Part shown: positions 36,004 through 44,358 of the stretch, piece after piece
Layout: every line of letters begins with the position of its first letter
Position numbering within the stretch: position 1 is the first letter of the stretch
From: an uncultured Phycisphaeraceae bacterium
GTDB taxonomy: Bacteria; Planctomycetota; Phycisphaerae; Phycisphaerales; UBA1924
Reading direction: 5' to 3'
Length of the DNA: 64,000 bases
Assembly (NCBI GenBank): GCA_937899905.1
Contig: CALCCF010000019.1
Coordinates: 31,209 to 95,208, forward strand
Translations under genes and position numbers: made by a program
Notes under the pieces: generated by a model
What the model saw: only the letters and a program-made list of their open reading frames with translations
Databases searched by the model: none
Told to the model about the DNA's origin: nothing

Positions 36004-36390
36004 GTGCCGAGCATGTACAACGGGACAGCGCTGTTTGATAGCGGGCCACACCGATTCATGGTGCAGCGGCAGGGGCAGACCGAAGTCGAGCCGGGGGAGC
36101 CGGCGATCCAGGGCCAGGCGAGTGCGCGATGGCTGCAGCTGGGCTTGGTTCAGCTCTCGATCACCGTGCGCGGGAGGCTGATCGCGCCGGACGAAGCTGG
36201 CCTGTGGGCGCTCCGTGACGCGATCAGCGCGGAGTTAACGGCGAGCGCGAGTCCCGCCACGCTGGAAGACGGAAACGGCCGCATCTGGACGGGCATGTGG
36301 CTGGTCCGCTATGAGGAGACCGGGCCGGTCGACATCGGTCGTGCGTGGTCGATCGGCTACAAGGCCGTCTTTCGCAAGGTTGGGCAGTAA
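36004..36390 (+). CDS. Phage-cluster hypothetical protein
   Basis: This 128-residue mixed alpha/beta protein (PHRFMVQRQGQTEVEPGEPAIQ, WLQLGLVQLSITVRGRLIAPDEAGLWALRDAI) starts at GTG 36004 with AAAGGAGG six bases upstream, the strongest type of site used in this cluster. Composition and position suggest a small virion part (tail or baseplate-like), but nothing in the sequence fixes it. It is followed by the next gene after two bases. Confidence 0.6.
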   Translation: MPSMYNGTALFDSGPHRFMVQRQGQTEVEPGEPAIQGQASARWLQLGLVQLSITVRGRLIAPDEAGLWALRDAISAELTASASPATLEDGNGRIWTGMWLVRYEETGPVDIGRAWSIGYKAVFRKVGQ

Positions 36391-36392
36391 TC

Positions 36393-36674
36393 GTGTACGG
36401 CGACTTCGTGGGGCTGCTGACCCAGTTTGGCATGGCGGGCCTCATCGCGTGGATGTGGCTGGCCGAGCGACGCGCGGGCCTGGCGCGGGAGCGCCAGATC
36501 GAGGAGGCCCACCATCGGCTGTTGGGCGAACGCGAATCGCTCGGGGTCGTTGTTGGCGTGGTCGAGGCGAACACGCGAGCGATGGTCTCGCTGGAACTCG
36601 CGCAGCGCGAGTTGGCGGGGCTCCTCCGAGACATGGCGCTGCGGGGGACCGACTCGACGCGGCGGGCGGGCTAG
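36393..36674 (+). CDS. Small membrane-anchored coiled-coil protein of the phage cluster
   Basis: This 93-residue protein has one N-terminal membrane span (FVGLLTQFGMAGLIAWMWLA) followed by a charged helix (RRAGLARERQIEEAHHRLLGERE) and a second helical stretch. Such layouts occur in small holin-like or tail-associated phage proteins. The start is GTG 36393, three bases after the previous stop, so translation is likely coupled; there is no separate ribosome site. It is the last member of the cluster before the ketosynthase gene. Confidence 0.5.
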   Translation: MYGDFVGLLTQFGMAGLIAWMWLAERRAGLARERQIEEAHHRLLGERESLGVVVGVVEANTRAMVSLELAQRELAGLLRDMALRGTDSTRRAG

Positions 36675-36727
36675 CGTGTTGTGGAGCCGCGGGCGCCCGC
36701 GGCCGTTGGCGTGCAGGAGTCGGCCGC

Positions 36728-38071
36728 ATGGCATATTCTGGGAACACCGATACTCGCGTGGTCGTCACTGGCATGGGCTGGGTGACGCCGCTCGGCTGCG
36801 AGTTGGAAGACGCGTGGGACGGGCTCATGTCGGGCCGCAGCGCGGCGGCGCCGGTCACGAGATTTCCAGCCGACCGGTTTGCGACGGCCTTTGCCTGCGA
36901 GGTTCGTGGGTTCGAGTTGGCCGAGCACCTGGGCGATCGGGCTCGCGCGCACACCTCGGCCGGACCGGGCACGGCGTTCGCGCTGGCCGCGGCTGATCGA
37001 GCGTGGCGGCAGGCCGGTCTGGACTCGGGGGGTGTCGATCCTGCGCGCGCCGGGCTGTACCTGGGCGCGGGCGAGAGCAGCCCGGATAGCGCCGCGTTCG
37101 GGCGTATCTGCATCGACGCGTGGGACGAGCAACAGCGCAAACTCGATGATGCGCGCTGGGCGAGTGGAGCCGTTGCCCTAGACCTGATGCGGGAGGTGGA
37201 GCAGGAACCGCAGATGGCCCTGGCGCACGTCGCCGCGCTGCTGGGCCTGCGTGGTCCGTCGATGAACTGCATGACGGCGTGCGCGGCGAGCACGCAGGCT
37301 ATCGGCGAAGCGGCCGAGATCATCCGGCGCGGCGACGCGGACGTGATGGTCAGCGGCGGCTGCCATTCGATGATTCATCCGCTGGGCATGACGGGGTTCA
37401 TCAGGCTCACGGCGATGAGCACGCGCAATGAGGAACCGGAGCGCGCGAGCCGGCCTTTCGATCGCACACGCGATGGGTTTGTGATGGGTGAGGGTGCGGG
37501 CATGCTCGTGCTTGAGAGCCTGGAGCACGCCCTCGCACGCGGCGCGACGCCGTTGGCCGAGATCGCGGGCTATGGCAGTTCGGCCGACGCGTATCGCATT
37601 ACGGATATCGATCCGGAGGGCGTAGGCGCGTGGCGTGCGATGGCTCGGGCGAACGAGCAGGCCGGGATCGAACCGGAGTCGCGCGATGCCGCCGGCAGGC
37701 CCGGTGTGAACTACGACTCGGCCCCCGGCACGGGCACGCGCGAGAACGACGGCATCGAGACTCGTGCCGTCGAGCGTGTGTTCGGCGGGCTTGCGGGCGA
37801 GGTGCCCATGAGCAGCGTGAAAAGCATGCTTGGGCACTTAATCCAGGCGGCCGGCGCCGTTGAGCTGATCGCGTGCATCCGTGCGATGCAAACGGGATGG
37901 CTGCCGCCGACCATCAACTATGCCGAGCCGGACGAGGCCTGCACGCTGGACTACGTGCCGAACGCCGCGCGCGACCTGCGCGAGCGCGGCGGCGTGGGTG
38001 TGTGCCTGTCCAACAGCTTTGGTTTCGGTGGGCAGAACGACTCGGTGGTCGTGCGCCGCTGGGACGGCTGA
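36728..38071 (+). CDS. Beta-ketoacyl-ACP synthase-like protein with a His-to-Pro change
   Basis: This 447-residue FabF/KAS-II-like thiolase-fold protein begins VVVTGMGWVTPLGCE. The nucleophile Cys185 is present in NCMTACAASTQA, and Lys365/His370 in SSVKSMLGHLIQAAG. However, the first catalytic His of KAS enzymes (NAHGTST) is Pro333 here (DSAPGTGTREND), read from the codon CCC. With only one of the two His, decarboxylation of malonyl-ACP should be impaired, so it may be a partner subunit or use a different substrate. ATG 36728 follows CAGGAG at eight bases. No other fatty acid or polyketide gene is adjacent. Confidence 0.85.
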   Translation: MAYSGNTDTRVVVTGMGWVTPLGCELEDAWDGLMSGRSAAAPVTRFPADRFATAFACEVRGFELAEHLGDRARAHTSAGPGTAFALAAADRAWRQAGLDSGGVDPARAGLYLGAGESSPDSAAFGRICIDAWDEQQRKLDDARWASGAVALDLMREVEQEPQMALAHVAALLGLRGPSMNCMTACAASTQAIGEAAEIIRRGDADVMVSGGCHSMIHPLGMTGFIRLTAMSTRNEEPERASRPFDRTRDGFVMGEGAGMLVLESLEHALARGATPLAEIAGYGSSADAYRITDIDPEGVGAWRAMARANEQAGIEPESRDAAGRPGVNYDSAPGTGTRENDGIETRAVERVFGGLAGEVPMSSVKSMLGHLIQAAGAVELIACIRAMQTGWLPPTINYAEPDEACTLDYVPNAARDLRERGGVGVCLSNSFGFGGQNDSVVVRRWDG

Positions 38072-38114
38072 GACGATTACGCGCCGCCACTCGTCCGTGA
38101 GTTAAAGCATGGAC

Positions 38115-38153
38115 ACAAAAACAGCGAGGCCCCGGATCGCTCCGGGGCCTCGC
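38115..38153 (-). terminator. Terminator of the 38195-39787 gene
   Basis: A 13-bp perfect hairpin (38141-38153 with 38124-38136) is followed on the minus strand by TGTTTTTG. It lies about 40 bases after the stop. The plus-strand side has no T-tract, though the hairpin may also slow transcription coming from the ketosynthase gene. Confidence 0.85.
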
Positions 38154-38194
38154 GTTGAGTCATGGTGCTTCCAAGTAAGAAGCTGGCTTTGGGA

Positions 38195-38358
38195 TTAGTC
38201 GCAGCCGGCGTCGAACTGAGTCTGGAACTCGAGGAAGTCGAAGATGGTCAGGATGCCATCACCATCGAAGTCGGCGGCCAGATCGCCATCGCTGAAGAGG
38301 GTCTGGAACGCGAGGAAGTCGAAGATGGTCAGGACGCCGTCGCCGTCGATGTCGGCGG
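38195..38358. repeat. 164-bp identical repeat (copy 1), dockerin-coding end
   Basis: This sequence reads the same base for base as 40472-40635 by inspection. It encodes the stop codon and the complete dockerin pair of paralog A. Confidence 0.85.
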
Positions 38359-39787
38359 CGCAGCCAACGGCCGTGGCGTACTCGAGGTCATCGAAGGCGG
38401 TCTCGGGGCCGTCGAGGCGGACCGAGCCGATCGGGCTGTCCGAGACGTAGCTGAACGAGACCATGGAGCCGTCGCCGGGGCCGAAGCCGCCAGCGGTGGT
38501 GAACGAGCAGAGCTCGTTGCCGTCCAGGTCGAAGAAGGTCACGACATCGTCGCCAACACCAGCGGCCGAGGCGTTGCCCTTGAAGCCGGTGATGCCACCG
38601 ATGCCGGTGAAGTCGAGCGTGATGTCGCCGAAGCCGAACAGGGTGCCGAAGATGGAACCGCTGGTGGGCTGGATCGGGCCGCCCGGAGCGCGGAAGTCGA
38701 GCCAGTCGCCGGCGTCGACCGCGGTGTGGCCGACGGCACCATCGAGCACGTCAACATCGCCGCCGAAGAGGCTGCTGAGGAACGTGCGGCCACCACCGGT
38801 GCCCTCGTAGTCCTCGAGCGCCTCGCCGTCGAAGTCACCCTCGACGACCGGGCACGGCGGGGGCGGGGGCGGGGGAACGCTGGTGGCAACCTCGACGGCA
38901 GCGCCGCCGCCGCCGAACGGATCACGCGTGACGGTGATCTCGACGGTGTAGTTGCCGGGGGTGCCGACCTCGACCGAGCCGCTGGACCAACGCTCGTCGG
39001 CGAAGGCGCCGTCGTAATCGCTGCCGATATCATCGCCCTCGAGGGTCGTCTCGCTGGTGTCGAACGCGGCGATCTCGGTGGCGCCATCGAGCACGCGGAC
39101 GCTGAACTCGTCGCCCGACAGGAACGCGTCGGTGACCTTGATGAAGCGGCAGCTGTCGGTCACCTCGACCGGGACGGTGACGACGTCACCGAGGCCGCCC
39201 CAGGTGAAGGGGGTCCAGTCCTGGCAGGGGACGGGCGGGTCGCCGATGATGGCGATGTCGTCGAAGCAGGTCTCGCGACCGGTGACGCGGGCCGAGCCGA
39301 TGGCGACCGTCGAGACGAAGCTCAGGTCTTCCATCGAGCCGTCGCCGGGGCCCCAGCCGTCGGCGTCGGTGAACGAGCCGATGGGGTTGCCCGACATGTC
39401 GAAGAACTCGATGGTGTCCGAGCCCACGCCCGCGGCAGTGGCCGAGAACGAGAAGCCGAAGACGCCACCGATGCCGGTGAAGTCGTAGGTGAAGTCACCG
39501 AAGCCGAACTGCACGCCGAAGCGGCTGCCGCTGGTCGGGGTGACCGGGCCGCCGGGAGCGCGGAAGTCCTGCCAGTCGCCGAAGTCGACCGAGCGGTGGT
39601 CGACCGAGCCGGCGATGATCGGGACGGTGCCACCGAAGACGGCGGTGATCGGAGTACGGCCACCGCCGTAGCTCTCGTAGTCGTCGGTCTGGGTCGGGCT
39701 AAAGGTGCCCGGGGTAACCTGGGCGAACGTCGTGCCGGCGGCGGCCAGGATGGTCGCGGCGGCAAAAGCCTTCTGCGTGTTGATCAT
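38195..39787 (-). CDS. Secreted protein, duplicated PEP-like/jelly-roll unit plus GC-type dockerin (paralog A)
   Basis: This 530-residue protein has a signal peptide (AFAAATILAAAGTTFAQ). Two homologous units of about 150 residues follow (near 22-170 and 330-470), each with the pattern DYE...GGRT...FGG...VDxGDWxDFRAPGGP...GFGD.T.DFTGIGG and ending ETxFDD. Between them is a jelly-roll-like segment (residues 185-310) and a run of seven Pro. The C-terminus has two calcium-type dockerin loops, DIDGDGVLTIFDFLAFQTLF and DFDGDGILTIFDFLEFQTQF, ending Gly-Cys-Asp. It is probably a cell-surface or extracellular binding protein. ATG 39787 is chosen; ATG 39802 in the same frame is possible. Confidence 0.85.
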   Translation of the reverse strand: MINTQKAFAAATILAAAGTTFAQVTPGTFSPTQTDDYESYGGGRTPITAVFGGTVPIIAGSVDHRSVDFGDWQDFRAPGGPVTPTSGSRFGVQFGFGDFTYDFTGIGGVFGFSFSATAAGVGSDTIEFFDMSGNPIGSFTDADGWGPGDGSMEDLSFVSTVAIGSARVTGRETCFDDIAIIGDPPVPCQDWTPFTWGGLGDVVTVPVEVTDSCRFIKVTDAFLSGDEFSVRVLDGATEIAAFDTSETTLEGDDIGSDYDGAFADERWSSGSVEVGTPGNYTVEITVTRDPFGGGGAAVEVATSVPPPPPPPCPVVEGDFDGEALEDYEGTGGGRTFLSSLFGGDVDVLDGAVGHTAVDAGDWLDFRAPGGPIQPTSGSIFGTLFGFGDITLDFTGIGGITGFKGNASAAGVGDDVVTFFDLDGNELCSFTTAGGFGPGDGSMVSFSYVSDSPIGSVRLDGPETAFDDLEYATAVGCAADIDGDGVLTIFDFLAFQTLFSDGDLAADFDGDGILTIFDFLEFQTQFDAGCD

Positions 39788-39920
39788 CTCTTCAAACCCC
39801 ATTTGCAAATGGATCCATGGGTTGGCCCCGGCACCGTGCCGACACCGACGAAACACTACCGTGGCCGACATACTGCCGGCCGCGGGTCAGCAAGCTCTCC
39901 TGGGAATCTGTGCCCGGCGG
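39777..39920. repeat. 144-bp identical repeat (copy 1), start and leader of paralog A
   Basis: This sequence reads the same as 41613-41756 by inspection. It covers the start codon, the first few codons and the first 130 bases of the leader of paralogs A and B. Confidence 0.85.
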
Positions 39921-40393
39921 CTCCGCGCCGAACGCTTCTCCCTTTCTCTCACGCGACCTCGCCCCCCAACGATGCCGCGCCGAGCCCGTCACTGGGCCCG
40001 TTCGCATCTCCGTGCCGGCCCGTCGGGAGCGGCACTTTGTGCATCGAGGAGGCATGCACAACCCCCGGAGCGGCCGCTTGTACGGGCCCTAAACCGGGGG
40101 CTTCGATCGCCGATCTGGTTGTGACCGAGGTACTCGATTGCTCTCAAACCTCCACGAGTGCGCTATAGCATGGCGGCGATTCGATCCATTGTCAAGCAGT
40201 TTTACGCATACGGATGACAATTAAAGTACCGATAAACCCGAATTCAGCTTTTGGTGCTCCAGAACCTGTATTCGCGTAGGTGTGGCTCGCAACGCGACCG
40301 TCCCTGGCGCTGCCTCCGAGCCCCGAGGCTGCTTGCCAACAGGCCGGCGCATCGTGCCGGTGCCCGTCCTCAGGGAGCCGTGGCCTAGTCCCG
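39788..40393 (-). promoter_or_regulatory. Long leader and promoter region of paralog A
   Basis: No gene is present in this stretch of about 600 bases. Next to the start is a GC-rich block with a 12-bp palindrome (CATTTGCAAATG, 39791-39802 region), the palindrome GGCACCGTGCC (39830-39840) and the element CCGGCCGCGGGTCAGCAAG (39876-39894). Farther upstream a promoter-like pair reads, on the minus strand, TTGACA (40195-40190), 19 bases, then TGCTAT (40170-40165). The transcript leader would be about 370 nt. The rest, to 40393, shows nothing else. Confidence 0.5.
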
Positions 40394-40433
40394 ATAACAA
40401 AAGCGGGGCCCGGGCTTACCACCCTGGCCCCGC
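40394..40433 (-). terminator. Terminator of paralog B
   Basis: An 8-bp perfect stem GCGGGGCC/GGCCCCGC (40403-40410 with 40426-40433) is followed on the minus strand by TTTTGTTAT. It lies about 40 bases past the paralog B stop. Confidence 0.8.
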
Positions 40434-40471
40434 ACGAACACGAAAAGACTCGTGCGTCTGATGCGCGAGGT

Positions 40472-40635
40472 TTAGTCGCAGCCGGCGTCGAACTGAGTCT
40501 GGAACTCGAGGAAGTCGAAGATGGTCAGGATGCCATCACCATCGAAGTCGGCGGCCAGATCGCCATCGCTGAAGAGGGTCTGGAACGCGAGGAAGTCGAA
40601 GATGGTCAGGACGCCGTCGCCGTCGATGTCGGCGG
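40472..40635. repeat. 164-bp identical repeat (copy 2), dockerin-coding end
   Basis: Second copy of the 38195-38358 sequence, in the same orientation, encoding the dockerin pair of paralog B. Confidence 0.85.
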
Positions 40636-41623
40636 GGCAGGCGACGCCGCCGAAGAACTCGATGTCACGCGGGCCGTCACCCGCGTAGCGCAACGTCATG
40701 GAACCCAGACCTGGGGAAACTTCCGAGGTCGCTTCGAACGAAACCTCGTACGCGCCACCGGATGCGGCGATAGCCGGGAACGTGACATCGATCTGTTGCG
40801 GGCCAGTCTCGCCGGAGAACGAGACGTCGGTAACCTCAACACCATTGATGAGCAGCGTCCAATCCAGCGTTTCGCCGAGACTCGAGCGAACGATGTCAAA
40901 GTCCCAAACGACACGGGTGATCTCGCCGAGCGAAGAGGTGAAGGTCTCCGTGACTCGGTCACCGCGTGCCTCGGACCAGAAGAAGCCGACCTCGTCGTCA
41001 TCGATGAATCCCAACGATCCGACCACGTCCGAGTCATCGGACGGGAAGCCGAAGGAATCGCCCGGCGTGGATGACCCGGTGGTGTAGGCGATGTCGTCGA
41101 AGCAGGTCTCGCGACCGTTGACGCGGATCGAGCCGATGGTCTCCGTGGAGACGAAGCTGAGGTCCTCCATCGTGCCGTCGCCGGGGCCCCAACCGTCGGC
41201 GTCGGTAAACGTGCCGATGAGAGTACCCGACATGTCGAAGAACTCGATCACATCGGCGCCCACGCCCGCGGCAGTGGCCGAGAACGAGAAGCCGGTGATG
41301 CCACCGATGCCGGTGAAGTCGTAGGTGAAGTCGCCGAAGCCGAACTGCACGCCGAACTTGGTGCCGCTGGTGGGCGCCACGGGGCCGCCGGGAGCGCGGA
41401 AATCGAGCCAGTCGCCGGCGTCGACCGAGCGGTGGTCGACCGAGCCGGCGATGATCGGAACGGTGCCGCCGAAGACCGAAGTGATCGGCGTACGGCCGCC
41501 GGCGTAGCTCTCATAATCATCGGTGGCATCGGGTGTAAACGTGCCCGGGGTAACCTGGGCGAACGAGGTGCCGGCGGCGGCCAGGATGGTCGCGGCGGCA
41601 AAAGCCTTCTGAGTGTTGATCAT
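40472..41623 (-). CDS. Secreted jelly-roll-like protein with GC-type dockerin (paralog B)
   Basis: This 383-residue paralog of A has a signal peptide identical to A except for one residue (AAAGTSFAQ). A first unit of about 150 residues (DYESYAGGRTPITSVFGG...VDAGDWLDFRAPGGP...ETCFDDIAY) is followed by a different domain of about 130 residues (FGFPSDDSDVVGSLGFIDDDEVGFFW...ISFSGETGPQQIDVTF-type strands), and the C-terminal dockerin pair is identical in DNA to paralog A. The middle half thus differs from A while both ends match, as if a passenger domain had been swapped. ATG 41623 lies below the shared leader. Confidence 0.85.
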   Translation of the reverse strand: MINTQKAFAAATILAAAGTSFAQVTPGTFTPDATDDYESYAGGRTPITSVFGGTVPIIAGSVDHRSVDAGDWLDFRAPGGPVAPTSGTKFGVQFGFGDFTYDFTGIGGITGFSFSATAAGVGADVIEFFDMSGTLIGTFTDADGWGPGDGTMEDLSFVSTETIGSIRVNGRETCFDDIAYTTGSSTPGDSFGFPSDDSDVVGSLGFIDDDEVGFFWSEARGDRVTETFTSSLGEITRVVWDFDIVRSSLGETLDWTLLINGVEVTDVSFSGETGPQQIDVTFPAIAASGGAYEVSFEATSEVSPGLGSMTLRYAGDGPRDIEFFGGVACPADIDGDGVLTIFDFLAFQTLFSDGDLAADFDGDGILTIFDFLEFQTQFDAGCD

Positions 41624-41756
41624 CTCTTCAAACCCCATTTGCAAATGGATCCATGGGTTGGCCCCGGCACCGTGCCGACACCGACGAAACACTACCGTGG
41701 CCGACATACTGCCGGCCGCGGGTCAGCAAGCTCTCCTGGGAATCTGTGCCCGGCGG
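41613..41756. repeat. 144-bp identical repeat (copy 2), start and leader of paralog B
   Basis: Second copy of the 39777-39920 sequence, in the same orientation. Confidence 0.85.
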
Positions 41757-42199
41757 CCATGCACCGAACGCTTCTCCCATTCTCTCAAGCGGCCTCGCCC
41801 ACCAGGCGAGCCGCGACGAGCGCTCATCGGGCCCGTTCACATCTCCGTGCCGGCCCGTCCAGGTCGGCAGCTCGTGTTCGATAGGGACACACACAGCGTG
41901 CAAACAAACCACGAAAGGCTAACGAACGACCGGTGGCTCATTTCCGGATCGGGATGCGATCCACGTGTTCGAGTGTGTGCTCACCTCCACGAACCGGTAA
42001 ATATAGCATGGCGATTCGGACCGCCTATGTCAAGCGGTTTCTTTGCTTCCACGCGACAAAAGCGACACCCACAAATCCAATCTGGCTCTGTGGTAGCGTG
42101 GAGTCCGTATCTATATCGACAAAACTCGCGTCGCGAGAGTCCCGAACCTCGGGCATTGCCCATCGAAACCGAACCCGTGAGACCGCGGTTCTCTCGGCG
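41624..42199 (-). promoter_or_regulatory. Long leader and promoter region of paralog B
   Basis: There is no gene here. The first 130 bases are identical to the paralog A leader, including the palindromes and the CCGGCCGCGGGTCAGCAAG element; similarity then fades but returns around the promoter-like pair, read on the minus strand as TTGACA (42033-42028), 19 bases, TGCTATAT (42008 downward). The spacing is the same as at paralog A. Beyond 42035 nothing is recognised until the terminator of paralog C. Confidence 0.5.
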
Positions 42200-42233
42200 C
42201 AAAAAACAGGACCCGGGCTTTACACCCGGGTCC
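42200..42233 (-). terminator. Terminator of paralog C
   Basis: A 9-bp perfect stem (42225-42233 with 42209-42217) is followed on the minus strand by TGTTTTTT. It lies about 40 bases past the stop. Confidence 0.87.
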
Positions 42234-42271
42234 CGCATCAACACCAGAAGGCTCGAACGTTCAGCGTGCGA

Positions 42272-43963
42272 TCAATCGCAGCCGGCGTCGAACTCGTTCT
42301 GGAAGGCGAGGAAGTCGAAGATGGTGAACAGGCCATCGTCGTCGAAGTCGGCGTACGGATCCATCGAATCGAACGCGTTCTGGAAGCACAGGAAGTCGAA
42401 GATGGTCAGGCTGCCATCCTCATCGCAGTCGGCGCGGCAGCCAGTGTCGCCACCGAGCACGAAGTTCAGGTAGTTCTCCCAGAGCTGGATGGCGCTGGCG
42501 CTGTCGTTCATCTCGTCAGCAACCCAGCTGCCGATGGTGCGGCCGTCGTTGCCAACCCACACGACCGGGTTGCCGGCGCCGGCCTGTTGGGCGACGGGCA
42601 CCGAACCGCCGGCGAGCGTGGCCTGGACGCCATCGCTGCCCCACTGCTGGAAGAAGTCGGTGATCGGAACGACCACGCCGCTGAAGAGGGTGTCGGCCTC
42701 GGGGGTGCCGGTCGAAGTGATGCTGGGGTTGGCCTGCGTCGAGAAGCTGCTGCCGCCCGTCGCACCCATCGGGCTCAGGAGCTGCGGCCAGCCGCCGAAG
42801 CCGGTGTCGCCCCAGGTCGAGACCACGACCTTGCCGCCGTCGTTGATGTAGTTGACGATCGGGCCGAAGTCGGTCAGCAGCGTGCTGGGCATGTCGAGCG
42901 CCACGGCGGCCCAGCCCTGGCTGGTCAGCAGTGTGTTGAAGTCGGCGGTACCGGCGACGGTGGTCGTGCCGATGTTGGCCGCCGCCGTAGCCGCGTAACC
43001 GCTGACGCTGTTTTGGTCGAGGACGAGGATGTCCTCACCGGGAGGAATCGGGGCGTTGTCATCCACGCGGACGGCCGCGCCGCCACCGCCGAACGGGTCG
43101 AGGGTCACGGTGACCTCGACGGTGTAGCTGCCGGGCGTGGTGATCTCGACGAAGCCGCTGGACCAGCGCTCGTCATCGAACGCGCCGTCGTAGTCGCCGC
43201 CGATGTCGTCGCCGGTCGTGGTTGGCGCGCTGGTATCGAACGAGGCGATCTCGGTGGCGCCATCGAGCACGCGGACGCTGAACTGATCGCCCGACAGGAA
43301 CGCGTCGGTGACCTTGATGAAGCGGCACGAGCCGGTGACGTCGACGGGCACGGTCACCACGTCGCCCAGGCCGCCCCAGGTGAAGGGCGTCCAGTCCTGG
43401 CACGGGGCCGGCGGGACGGCGTCGATGGCGATGTCATCGAAGCAGGTCTCGCGACCGGTGACGCGAGCCGAGCCGATGAGCGTTGACGAGGTGAAGCTAA
43501 GGAACTCCATCGTTCCGTCGCCAGGGCCCCAGCCGTCGCCGTCGGTGAACGAGCCGATGGGGCTGCCGGACATGTCGAAGAACTCGATGGTGTCCGCGCC
43601 CACGCCGGCCGCGGTGGCCCAGAACGAGAAGCCCGAGACGCCGCCGATGCCGGTGAAGTCGTACGTGAAGTCGCCGAAGCCGAACTGCACGCCAAACTTG
43701 CTGCCACTGACCGGGGCAACGGGGCCACCGGGGCTGCGGAAGTCGAGCCAATCGCCGGCATCGACCGACCGGTGATCAACGGAGCCGATGATGATCGGCA
43801 CGGTGCCGCCGAAGACCGACGAGATCGAGGTGCGACCGCCGGGGTAGCTCTCATAGTCGTCGGTCTGGGTCGGGGTAAAGCTGCCCGGGGAAACCTGGGC
43901 AAACGTCGTGCCGGCGGCGGCCAGGAGGGCGCCAGCGGCGAGAGTCGTGGTCGTGATTTTCAT
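42272..43963 (-). CDS. Secreted multidomain protein with GC-type dockerin (paralog C)
   Basis: This 563-residue protein starts MKITTTTLAAGALLAAAGTTFAQ (signal peptide). Unit 1 (residues 25-175) is the same DYES...GGRT...DFRSPGGP...ETCFDD domain as in A and B, followed by the jelly-roll-like segment seen in A (CQDWTPFTWGGLGDVVTV...). Residues 315-505 are new: EDILVLDQNSVSGYAATAAANIG, WAAVALDMPSTLLTD, INDGGKVVVSTWGD and AGNPVVWVGNDGRTIGSW resemble a glutamine-amidotransferase-like Rossmann fold without an evident catalytic Cys. The dockerin units are DCDEDGSLTIFDFLCFQNAF and DFDDDGLFTIFDFLAFQNEF, ending Gly-Cys-Asp. Confidence 0.83.
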   Translation of the reverse strand: MKITTTTLAAGALLAAAGTTFAQVSPGSFTPTQTDDYESYPGGRTSISSVFGGTVPIIIGSVDHRSVDAGDWLDFRSPGGPVAPVSGSKFGVQFGFGDFTYDFTGIGGVSGFSFWATAAGVGADTIEFFDMSGSPIGSFTDGDGWGPGDGTMEFLSFTSSTLIGSARVTGRETCFDDIAIDAVPPAPCQDWTPFTWGGLGDVVTVPVDVTGSCRFIKVTDAFLSGDQFSVRVLDGATEIASFDTSAPTTTGDDIGGDYDGAFDDERWSSGFVEITTPGSYTVEVTVTLDPFGGGGAAVRVDDNAPIPPGEDILVLDQNSVSGYAATAAANIGTTTVAGTADFNTLLTSQGWAAVALDMPSTLLTDFGPIVNYINDGGKVVVSTWGDTGFGGWPQLLSPMGATGGSSFSTQANPSITSTGTPEADTLFSGVVVPITDFFQQWGSDGVQATLAGGSVPVAQQAGAGNPVVWVGNDGRTIGSWVADEMNDSASAIQLWENYLNFVLGGDTGCRADCDEDGSLTIFDFLCFQNAFDSMDPYADFDDDGLFTIFDFLAFQNEFDAGCD

Positions 43964-44358
43964 CTCTTCAATTCCCATTTGCAAATGGTTCAGACAGATG
44001 GCCCGGCACGACGCCGGAACCCACGAGAGAAACAAGCCGTGACCGGCGCAAGACCGGCCGCGGGTCAGCAAGGACATGGTTTTCCGCTATCGCGGCAAGC
44101 GTGCGCAACGCACCTCTCCCTCACCCCACTCGACAACCCTCGCCGAGCGGGCACACGAACACACAGCCCACGGACAGCGGTACAAGAGCGCCGCCGCCCT
44201 CTACGGGCGTTCTCGATCATCGCGGAAGGTGCGCGCAACTATGCCGTGCCGGCTACTCCGAGCGGCAAACGAATCTGGATACGCGTTGGCAGGTCGCGTT
44301 CAAGAATACTGTGGCCCCCCACGATTCTCTATTGCTAGCATGCCAGACGAGGACACGG
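43964..44358 (-). promoter_or_regulatory. Leader and upstream region of paralog C
   Basis: This 395-base stretch has no gene. Next to the start it keeps the leader features of A and B in diverged form: CATTTGCAAATG (43977-43988 region), a hairpin CCGGC-ACGAC-GCCGG at the place of GGCACCGTGCC, and CCGGCCGCGGGTCAGCAAG (44054-44072). A promoter could not be assigned with confidence. The distal end adjoins the divergent gene at 44359. Confidence 0.45.
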
